In this document: one piece after another, positions 12,280-22,243 of the stretch
Position numbering within the stretch: the first letter of the stretch is position 1
Layout of the letters: each line of letters starts with the position of its first letter
Assembly: GCA_023853785.1 (NCBI GenBank)
Contig: JAJIRX010001051.1
Span: forward strand, 1 to 64,000
Length of the DNA: 64,000 nt
Source of the DNA: Psilocybe azurescens
Lineage: Eukaryota; Basidiomycota; Agaricomycetes; Agaricales; Agrocybaceae
Reading direction: 5' to 3'
Translations under genes and position numbers: made by a program
The notes under the pieces: generated by a model
What the model saw: the letters and a program-made list of their open reading frames with translations, nothing else
The model's database searches: none
Told to the model about the DNA's origin: nothing

Positions 12280-14117
12280 CTCCTGGTTCAGATAAGAGCG
12301 GTATGCCGACCCTGCGGACGCTGAGTCCTGTACGTGGAGGTGTACCGCGCGTCGGACAACATCGTCCACTGCTATACAGTGGTTATACACTGTCTGTATA
12401 CGCTAATTGGATCGTGGTAGTGTGATTCATTTGAGCGGTGCGCGTGAGTGTTCCAACTCTGTCTATTTAGGGGAGGTCTAAACGTGATCAATGGTCTAAA
12501 CCGTCTAAACCGTTGTGCTAGCAATGCATCACAGAGAATGTTTTGTCTTCCCTTCATTTGAGAATCGACCCGTATTTTGAATGGCACGTTCTAATGTCAA
12601 ATTAGGTCTCTACGCAAGATCGCCAGGGCTCTTAGAAAAGTTTATCCGCTTGTTATGTCCTCTTCATGGAGAGCTGCAACACAGAAAATTATCGATCAGG
12701 AGGTGATACGGAGATGGTTAATAGCTCGCACAAAGAGCTGAGAGCTGCACGTGAGCTTATACAGTAATTGAGAGCAGGAAGCATGTGCATTGTTGGCCGT
12801 TACCCTGATTTTGGTGTAGTGAGCCCTTCTGCTAATTCATTTCTTCGGTTATGTGTGCTACTGATTCTTTCGTGACATTAGTAGCATTTGCGTCAGCGGC
12901 TCACTCTCACCCTCAACGGAATCGGGTCATATTTTACACCAGAAACTACAATTCTAATCATGTGGGCGTTTCTCGATACATCGAAATTCTTGGACATTAC
13001 GGTAACTTCAAACGCCGCAGTTCTCTGCTATCTCCTCCTGATTTACCGCACAGCTCCCCTTCCATCTTCCGGGATGTCCCTCTCGACATCATTTATCCAC
13101 GAAATGCAACGAGTCCCCTCTACATTTGGATCGGATGACTCTGCGTAGATTTTACGGCCTGCGATCTCGACTTCTACTCTCATTATCCTGTCCGTTTGTT
13201 CCGGCCCACGCATGGGCCTGGGGAGTGACGAACTAATGAGTTGAATGTACATGTGTACCAGGCTATTTGTAGGCGTTACATCCTTCCCTGCCATCTTCCT
13301 GCTATCTGACTGCACTGTTTCACTTAAGCTCAAGCATCAAACACTATAATAAGTACTCGCCTTGGCTCGACTCGCTCCTCCCGGTCCGCTCGGACAACGC
13401 GGGGTGCTCACAGCGCTCCCGCTGAGCGAACCGGTTAGACTGCAGGTAGGACGCAGGAATCAAATGATTTTGGACACGTGAACTCGCGACCGTATGCCAT
13501 CACAGAAAACTCTGGCGGACGAGTTGCACATGGGGAGGGGGCAGTATAGGTGCATGTGCGTTTGGGATGATGTAGGAGCTCACACGGTTAGTGAGACTGG
13601 TGTTGGCATTGTGAAAGGGATTAAATTTCAATGGATATGGGAAAGAGAGGCTCTATTCAGAGGGTATGTTTCAGATAGAGAGTGTGAGAGTGGATGAACT
13701 GGATGGATTCAAATGCCCACGGGGTGTTCTTTCCCAGTTGCGTTTGATTGGAGGTCGTAGGGTTGAAGCGTTGGTACAGTAACTATGACCTATCAAGGTT
13801 GTTCGCTCGCACAGCTATTAATATGCGTCGAGTGTATATATTTTTGGGATGGGTCTAGGGTTTTGCATTCAGCTACGAAAGATCCAGACCGCATGTGTCT
13901 TGTCACTGATAGTATTCATAGAAATCCTGACATGTACACGCTTTGAATTGTCATCAACGTTACTGTATACACATCAAAGTCCACAACCGAAGCTATGTTT
14001 GATGCATTATTTCAACCCGCATAAAGAGCATGTGCCTGTAAGTGGTCAACATAACTTCTGTTCCATCTTACTACATTGTACGCCGTCGACAACACATCCT
14101 TTCGAATCCACACAAAT
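12280..14117. other. Stretch without a supported gene
   Basis: 12,280-12,440 still matches the upstream region of copy A (9125-9262). The rest holds overlapping ORFs on both strands (12,851-13,333) with no recognisable motif. Confidence 0.5.
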
Positions 14118-17100
14118 ATGCCTAAAAATCAGAAAAATTCCGCAATTCGATCTTATCGGTCTCGCACGTCGGGTATGCAGCAATTCCAAGGCGCGAGAAA
14201 TGTCCTGATTACTGGCGGGAGCTTTCGACAAGTAGTAGAAGGGAATTACTACGAAGGAGGGGGGGATGTAGGCGAGCGCCAGTAGACATTATATACTGAG
14301 CATTTACACTGATTCTGGAGGGATAGGACTACATATTCTGGGGCAGCATATCGCTGCTGATGCTATGTATAACTCTGCTGAGAGGTTCCCGCCCCGAAAT
14401 GTCACCCGGGCACGCGCGAGAAGATAATCAGTGCTATACTTGACTGGGTTAACGAACCTATTCTCAAGGAACGGGTGCTTTGGCTCAACGGACCAGCGGG
14501 AGCTGGCAAATCTGCCATCGCCCACACCATTGCCGTACTTCTGAAGGAGATTTCGGAGGATAGCAAGTACGCTGGGAGCTTCTTCTTTGCCAAGGATGCC
14601 ATTGGACGTGGAGACGGGACCAAGTTATTCTCAACAGTTGCATACCAGCTCGCCATCAATTTCCCATCCTTTCGTGCCCTCCTCGACGCTGCTATGCTTA
14701 ATGATCCCACCCTTCCGACTAAATCCATCGACATCCAACTCCAATACCTCATCATAGAGCCATTACTACGTGTCAATGACTGGCCTGCTCATAGCCCCAC
14801 GATCATTATCGACGGTTTGGACGAATGCGCTGGGTCGAAACGAATGCAGTCCGAAATTCTTTCACTCTTATCCAAGGCAATTATTGAGCACAATATCCCC
14901 CCTCCGATTTCTCATTATTAGCCGTCCCGAGTATTGGATATCCGATTCATTCGAAATTGGACCCCTGGTACACGTTACAAAACCGTTCTCTCTACGAGAT
15001 GACAAGGACGCGGATGTGGAAATTGAGAAATATCTTCGAGAAGGATTCAACAAGATTTACGAGGAAAATATTCGAATAATGTCTTCTACATCGCGTCCTT
15101 GGCCTGCAGATCATATTATCAGGCGATTTGTGAGTAGTGCTTCAGGCCAGTACGTGTACGCATCCACTGTGCTGGAATTTGTTGGCGCCTCGTCCAATTT
15201 CTGCGACCCGCGAGAACAACTCCGGATATTGACGACGCCTGGACCACATCGTGCATCCGCATTTTCGGATCTTGATAAACTCTACGCCACCATCCTGTCG
15301 TCGTATCCTCGTCCAAAAACAATGAAACGTGTCCTTGGTGGTCTCTTGCTCCATTTCAGCGAAAAAACCATCCAGGAAATACTGGGAGTTGACTCCGGAG
15401 AAATTAAACTCGTGTTCAGGGCTTTGAGCTCCTTGATCAGAATATTCAAGGCTGAATACTCCGAGGAATTCCGTGTGCTAGAGCCGATCTTTGGGTCTCC
15501 ATTAGTAGAGGCATCAATTTCATTCAGTCACCTATCGTTCCGAGAATTTCTCACTGATGAGTCGAGGTCAGGAGAGTATGCCATTGATGAGAGCGCCGTT
15601 CGGACTGAGTTTGTGTGCGCCATGCTCAAGCTCGGGGTCAATATTGTTCGGGATAGTCCACAGGCCGAGCGGACTATATCACGGTAAGTGCCTGAGCAAT
15701 TTTGTTTATTCAAAATATACAAGGACATTGATATACACATTTTATGACAGTATCGGACTATCAACCTATCGTCGGATGCTCCATGATCTCAGAAATAAGT
15801 CTTCGTGGATCGAACGCGATGCCAACTCTATTGTCAATTTATTGGAGGAACTTTGCAAAAGCCTCCACACGATCTTCGCTCGCAATCCTTCGCATGTCGC
15901 CCAAGCAAGTCATGTTTACTGGTTTACGAACGCTGTCTTGGATTTTATCGACATGCTGCAATGTACGTGGACCGAAGACGGTTCATATTGGCGTAAAATT
16001 CACCGACATCTACTTCAGTCTCTCAGAGACGTTCTCACCGTTGCTCAAACAATTTCGGCGAAGCAGATCATGGACCGATCACCCAAAAACTCAGCAACCT
16101 TCGCATACCTTGCTTTATACAGTTCTGAATCCTTGGTCGCCTCAGTGAATAGTCTCGAGGATATCTCGGAGTCAATGAATATTGGTCTAGATACCATTAT
16201 ATCTGATCTCCAACACCTCCCTGACTTGATATACTTTTATTTCTACCCCCGTGGAAACGGCTATCTCCATATACGTACTGTGGGTCCAGTCTTTTCGGCA
16301 GCGAATGTTAAGGTCCAAGACCACGGTCAGGGGAATCAACATGGTGCAACATGGGACCATCGCATAGTAAGCTTCAGTGCCCAGAACTTTAACGAGATAT
16401 TCCCCAGCAGTGATAATCAATCATTTCTTCCACCCCGATGGCGGTTCGTGGATGTTGCCGACCGGTTCTTACGACACAGTTTATTTTCGGATATACACTC
16501 CAAAGAATACTTTGAAGATCCGAAGAAAATGGAAATATTCAACATCGTAATGAATACATCATTCTGGGCTCGTTTGTGCCACGAAAAATACTCGATTGAT
16601 TTGGTATTAGGAGCATTGGGCTGGTTTAACAGGCAGATGGTGAGTGCTAACATCATCATATTCCAATCAGTAATTTACCGCCACCATCCATAATACCAGA
16701 CAGGGCCCAGCAAAGACGTTATCACAGATCACGACAGTGGCCTTCTTCAAAAATGCTATACACTGCGACACGAATATTCGAAATGGCCTACTTGCCACGT
16801 TTCACAGACGCCTATTGCTCTAATCTTTGGATGTACAGCGATAGCGACTCTACTCCGTCTGTATCTTTGCATATAATCCCTCCATCCCATGATGTAACCT
16901 ACTCTTCCGTCGAGGAAAAGCCTCTGGATCGATTCGACCTTCCGATTGAGCATTTCGTTGGTTATGAATTTGACTTATGGATAGCAGAATTTCACGAGAA
17001 AGTGTTTGCTGGGGACGGAAGCTCAATCATCTGCCCCTCTGACTGGTATCCTCACTTAGCCGCATTTCTTCTCACCATGCTCGTAAAAAATCAGTATGCT

Positions 17101-17586
17101 GCGCTGAACGCCAATTTCGAACAATACTCGGGCTGGCAACAAATCACAAGGGAATTCTTTCTACCATTTATCAGGTGTCTGCCTTATGCGATTCCAACAC
17201 AGCAGAACTTGAATGCGCTACGTGCACTGCATTTCCTATATCCCAAGATACATCCTCGGCACCAATGGAGACCACCATTTGGCGTCTGTTCCCTGGCTAT
17301 AGATTTCTTGAAGGTATGTTCGAATGTTAACTGCAGTTTTCATTTTGCTCATTTTATGGTACAGAAGTACGACCGCTCTTCCCTCTCACCCTCAGAGTTT
17401 AATTTATTAAAAGCATGGCTGTCGGGGCTCATGGCTCGCGAGTCCAGGCGAGTCTTTCGGGGTGTTAGCGAACATCAGATGCTCGATGATTACACAATTG
17501 ATGGTGGTGAGCTTGATGATTACACCGCTGATGATGGCGAGTCATCATTGGCAATGACCGACTTCGACCAAGATGAAGAACTCTGA
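14118..17586 (+). CDS. NACHT NTPase, fungal NLR-like protein, copy 1
   Basis: Five exons: 14118-14271, 14327-15683, 15751-16639, 16700-17313 and 17365-17586, about 1,080 residues. The first exon carries GARNVLITGGSFRQVVEG, shared with the two paralogues. Exon 2 starts HILGQHIAADAMYNSAERF. It continues into the NACHT domain: Walker A GPAGAGKS at 14,490-14,513, sensor-like AGSFFFAKD, and Walker B TIIIDGLDEC at 14,799-14,828, then RPEYWISDSF. The rest (exons 3-5) has no WD40, ankyrin or TPR pattern that I can see and ends in an acidic tail. The first intron has a GC donor where both paralogues have GT. Two one-base shifts fall in C-runs (14,392-14,395 short; 14,897-14,902 one C longer than in copy 2). 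STAND NTPases of this type are thought to act in non-self recognition or regulated cell death; the ligand is unknown. Confidence 0.85.
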
Positions 17587-18594
17587 CTGAAGAGGGAAAT
17601 TTTGGTGATGGCCCTTTGCATCGCCGTGGGCAGAGCTTCAATAGATAATCCCGTCAATTGTGGTCTGGATTGGCTGACGCAACTCGGAGAACCGCTTTGG
17701 AGGGTACTGGGAGACGATTTAAAGACCTTTTATATGAGAAGAAGGTTCTAATGCGGATAATTGGTGAGGTTGTTAGCAGGAACCGGAGGATGACAGGCAA
17801 TGAGAATATATCCGCCGGGTTTTGGTAACAAGACGTTATCTTCTTTCAATAGACTGTTTTGTGTTACGAAATTCTAGTTTCAACGCTTCCACCTTGGAAT
17901 ATTAATTACGTTCGTCTATATTTGGCACGGAACAATTATTGAATTCTAAGGTGGACTATAATCAACGACAATTTGCATAGATTTGTACACTAATCAACAC
18001 CCACGATCGAAGGTGGACCATAGTCTACCAAGCTTGTCGGTAATAGTCTGCATATTGGATCCCGCCGGGCCTTCCCCGACCCCCTTTACAATTGCACAGA
18101 ACCAGCGGCGATGAGCGTGGATGGATTGTAGCTTCTATCGCAGAAGCTCAAAAGACAGCGTTTGCAGCGTGACGAAAACACGTGCTGAAACCATGTTTAT
18201 GTGGCAGAGGTAGCTTGACGACTATCGTCCCTCTTTTTGACCGACTGAAGAGCAATGATTAACTGAGATATGGGTAGCCTATCTCAATCCCAAGGCACGG
18301 ATGCGGATTGGGTTCGCAGTCGGTGTCTATCGAGGAGTACCATACCGTAGGACCTCATAGTAATGAGACGGAAGTAGCTGTAGGCAAGCGTCGTCGTTCT
18401 TGAAAGATCCCAGTTGATAGTGAGTGAGATTGGCATAGAACAATTCGTATGTGGGCGGTGGTAATATTTGAGGCCGAATTCATGGCCGCTGTCTGCTACC
18501 GATAGAGACACTCCTGTGCCACTGGAGTAGATGTTTTTGTCTATAATGTACGGGGAGAATCCGTCGGGACAGCATCTATAGTAATTATCTCGAG
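17587..18594. other. Stretch without a supported gene
   Basis: About 1 kb of intergenic sequence between NACHT copy 1 and auxin-carrier copy C. No convincing ORF or repeat was seen. Confidence 0.5.
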
Positions 18595-19345
18595 TCCGAT
18601 GATGGAGGTCGACGGCGTGGTTGTGGATGAGATGTTGGCGGGTGGTTCAAGGATGGTGTCTGCCCACGAGAGGAGGGTTGCGCCATACCTGTACTTGACC
18701 TGTGAACATTGGCTAGGATAGGGATAGGGATAGGGATAGGGATAGGAACGGGGAAGAGGGATGGGATGTAGACGAGAGGGGTAGGGTATAGAGACAAAGA
18801 AACAAAACAAAACAAGCCACATATCTCCATCCCAAGCATACTGGACATCATCAAATACGTCAGCGTGCGTTCAAGCATAGCGTTCTTGTTATCATCCGAG
18901 CCCCATGCAAGGTCGGTTGCCGAGACGATGAGGCTTGTATCGGCGCAATGGGGAGCGTGTTGGAGTTCATGAACATCGCGGCAGCCATGATAAGGCTCCT
19001 GTACGTGGGTGAGTGTGTGAGTTGAGGTCCATTAGGTACGGAGGGATGAAGAGATGAGAGAAAAGACGACGAGTAAGGTTGAGCGGTGTGTGGAATGTTA
19101 TGGAAGATATTTGTAGATTGGACATGGGCGAAAGGAGTGAAACGGTGGGTAGAACGGCGAATAGAATGAGAATGGGAATGGGGAGAAGACTGACAAACAC
19201 AAGGTGAAGGAAGGATGAAATGTACGCACCTCAACCCGAACCACCAGCCCAGAACCCATCCTACGACCATCGAGGTCCCGGTGACGATGATGAACGATAT
19301 CGGAATCACCCAGAGCTCCTTCAGTTTCTCTGTCAAGGTCAAATC
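18595..19345 (-). pseudogene. Auxin efflux carrier (PIN-like) pseudogene, copy C (middle exons only)
   Basis: Contains only the middle of the gene. One exon reads KLKELWVIPISFIIVTGTSM and VVGWVLGWWFGLR with donor GTGCGT. The next reads AAMFMNSNTLPIA, continuing one base out of frame as LIVSATDLAWGSDDNKNAML and LTYLMMSSMLGME. A last piece reads VKYRYGATLLSWADTILEPP. The donor after the LTYLMMSSMLGM exon is ATATGT where the other copies have GTATGT, so that splice site is lost. N-terminal and C-terminal exons are absent. It lies directly downstream of the RNase H-like gene. Confidence 0.75.
18714..18747. repeat. GGATAG hexanucleotide repeat
   Basis: About five to six tandem GGATAG units inside an intron of auxin-carrier copy C. 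Confidence 0.8.
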
Positions 19346-19561
19346 ATCGTAATTCTCATCATACTTGAGCACGCTAGCGCGCAACTAGCGCACACCTAGC
19401 GCATAACTAACGCGTAAATGTACACACAAGGCCCACATGTTGCCACTTGAATTTCCGGTTGCCCCGATGAACTCTATGATTACTACCTGTAGTACTCACT
19501 TACATGAAGGGAATAAAACGAAAGAAAAATCAGGTCCCTGTCTGGGTCACTACATGAAGTA

Positions 19562-20649
19562 CTAGCCTTGATTAATAAAATATTCTAGAACTTCTCGACC
19601 AGTTGGCACCACAAGACCATTCAAATGGCGGGGAACTTCTTCTACTGATATCCTAGCCTCATCCCTGAAATACAACTTCACCCACTGCCACCAATCTATC
19701 ATGCCCATCACATCATCCGGCGCGTCGTACCTCCCCTTCGAGTAGCTATCCGCGGTGTTTTGGATGGACGGTATCCACCTCACATCCAAAGTGATTCCAT
19801 GCGCAGCGCACCTCCTCTGGATACGCTGCACCACATCATGAAGCCCGAAATCTGCCGTCCAATACCCTCTGCAAAGCGCATCCACGACCCCTGTGTTGTC
19901 TGAGAGGATGATGAAGTGTTTGGAAGCCCGTGCATAAGCGCGATGCAAGAGGAGAGTGTGCACAGACAGCTCAACGGCGATGAGCTCGGCCCACGACGTG
20001 ACAATCTCGCCTGTCTGCCCGTACGGGATGCTGGGATGATTGCGGACCCATGTCCACGCAAAGGGCTGCTCGATTGAAGTGATGAAGAGGCCGATTCCGT
20101 GCTGCGAGGCGTCGGTGTATGCCACGAGTGGACGAAGAGAAGTCGAGAGGCCAGGAGACGGAACCCTCCAGTAGTTGATAAGATGCCATTGGACTTCTGT
20201 TTTAGCCTTATGAGCTGGTAGAGCTGCGGCCTCTTCAAACAGGATGTTGAGCATTCTAATAGCAAGCCTTCGTTCATTTTCGGGATGGCCTCGCTGAGCG
20301 CACGACATTATCATGTCCAGCTCTCCGATATTCGCAGGCATTGGCGTAGTTTCGAGTCTGATCGGAGGTCGATTCGAATACAATGTCGAGCGTGTCGGCT
20401 GGTATAAGGACCTACGATAACGAAGCAATGACCATCATTATTCAAATCACAAAGACGACGCATCATGAGAGTGTACCCATAGATTTCTGAGTCTGTGCCC
20501 CCTTCAAGGGTGTCACGAGCCCTCCTCAACCGCGTTATCATTACTTCTAACATCCTAGTGCGTTGTGCGGTCGTTAGACCATGCTCGTCGAACTCGTGCA
20601 TGAGTATGTGGGCGAGTGTCTGTGCCCGTTCTGGCAGTGGCTCTGCCAT
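19562..20649 (-). CDS. RNase H-like domain protein, retroelement-derived
   Basis: The N-terminal part (from MAEPLPERAQTLAHILMHEF at 20,649) is helical and unassigned: LTTAQRTRMLEVMITRLRRA, LMMRRLCDLN. The C-terminal ORF (19,562-20,428) shows an RNase H fold: YTDASQHGIGLFI (first Asp), SWAELIAVELSVH (Glu), IILSDNTGVVDALCRG (second Asp), and WIPSIQNTADSYSKG (last acidic position). The two parts are one base out of frame near 20,430, which may be a short intron or an indel. No reverse transcriptase or recombinase motif is adjacent. This RNase H type is typical of tyrosine-recombinase (DIRS/Ngaro-like) retroelements and relatives, so it is either a fragment of one or a co-opted single-domain gene. 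Truncated relatives lie at 5,860-6,690 and 35,910-36,310. Confidence 0.6.
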
Positions 20650-21201
20650 ATAACCACTAAGCGATGATACAGATGGAAGGGGTCCTTCCGGTGTTTATGC
20701 ACGACACGAAGTCTCGATCGGTGATTATAAAACGACTGTCTCCGCCGTGATAACAAACACTTTACGTGTACTTTGTATGGACTGCAATGTTTGTCAAGTT
20801 TTCTTTAATCTCTATAACAGATTTTAGATCGACAATCGTACTAGACGTGATCAAATCCGAATCGCTATGAACCCGATGTCTATAGTGCCTTCTCTCACGG
20901 CGACAATGAACATGCAAGTTGGGAAGAAAGAGAGATAGAGGGCTCGTCCGCCTTATAAGCGAAAAAAAGAAATTCAGGCGGAGAAAGAATGGGAATAAAA
21001 AGGAAAACGGCCGTCTGCATTCCAATTTCATTTCAAATTGTACAGCCCTCGTAAAGCCTTGGCAGGGTCCAGACTGCGTGAAAGGCCTGCGAAAGCCCTC
21101 CGAGAGAAGCTTGAGTTCTACCTTAACTTGTAAGATGAGCAGAGGATCGATCATCATGATCCCGATTCCTGACTCAAACAAAAGGAATCGCAGCGTGGAG
21201 C
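20650..21201 (-). promoter_or_regulatory. Conserved upstream region of the RNase H-like gene
   Basis: About 500 bp upstream of the start are conserved with 6,210-6,690, including a TTATAAAAC box (about 20,725) and a GCTCGTCCGCCTTATAAGC block. Conservation reflects common descent of the duplicate and need not mean function. No other gene is seen here. Confidence 0.35.
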
Positions 21202-21209
21202 ATACCCCC

Positions 21210-21855
21210 TAGGGCTTGTTTATATTTCCAGGCCGGTGTGTTATTAACGTCGGCTTGGTTTGGAGGTTCGGGGGACGTTAAAACGTTGGTTATTAACGGT
21301 TATTTTTGTTATGTAAGCTGTAGATTAGATAACAAAATGCATGTACAATCCATGCATTATTAACATCGAATGCAGGTAAATAACGTGTTAAAACCCTCCT
21401 ATGTCTATGTCCTGCCTTCAGAAAAAGCCCTCCACACCCCACACTCCAGGCTTTACCACCTTTGCTGATTTCGGTTGCTTCTCGGGCCTGGACTTTGAGG
21501 GCCTTGTGAGCCAACATAACATTCATGATTAATGCCGCCGGTTTAGCATCAAAGAGAGATCTCGTCTCCAGAGTTCCTAAAATTTTCAACGAGGTCAAGG
21601 AGATCGGAAGGATCTCCTTGAGAGAGCTTAGTAGCTATGAGTTCATGGAATTCAAGTAAGGGCTCAAAGTGAAGAAATTTTAGATTTCAGAGCTGAACAG
21701 ATTCACAATAACTCAATAATCTCTAGTTGTGCCAAGAGTTTCTAACAAAATATAACGAGCATTTCCTGACCCTCTGTGTTAGTAATGTTAATAACATGTT
21801 AATAACGCTGTTATATAACAACGTTATTAACACCGGAAAAAATAACCCGGCCCTA
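21210..21855. mobile_element. hAT-like MITE, 646 bp
   Basis: The ends are imperfect inverted repeats: TAGGGCTTGTTTATATTTCC at the left, and the complement of TAGGGCCGGGTTATTTTTTCC at the right. They are flanked by an 8-bp direct repeat, ATACCCCC (21,202-21,209) and ATACCCCT (21,856-21,863). TAGGG-type termini and 8-bp target duplications fit the hAT superfamily. Subterminal GTTATTAACG-type motifs occur at both ends. There is no transposase ORF, so it is non-autonomous. Confidence 0.65.
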
Positions 21856-22243
21856 ATACCCCTCTCTCATTCTTAATGAGGCCGATCGAACCAGCTCCCA
21901 TACGCACCCGCTAGAGATAGTAAGGAACTGTGAAGTACATAAGTAAAATAAGTGAAAATGCCAGAAAACAAATAAAATTCTATGTGAGTAATAGTAACGT
22001 ATGAGTAGGTGTCACAATCGGACCGTGGGGCAACGATACGAAGAGGAGGAAACAAAATGAAGTATTGAAGCGAGAAAGATCACCCCACCAAGCGCAGCGT
22101 GAAAGAACGAAGAGCGACAAAAAAAAAAGAAAAAACCATCCATCGTAAGATCACCCCTACCTTCTGGCCACCTCAAAATAACTCACATCCATCCATCCCC
22201 GCCTTCCCTCCCCACTACCTCATACCTCCATAAAAACCCAAAC

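Noticed and set aside
13043..13333. Minus-strand 96-codon ORF with RIMRVEVEIAGRKIYAESSD
   Set aside because: Overlaps two equally long plus-strand ORFs, with no motif, splice context or homologous copy in the window.
18714..18747. GGATAG repeats as telomere-like sequence
   Set aside because: Only five to six units, not the fungal TTAGGG repeat, and located inside an intron of a pseudogene.
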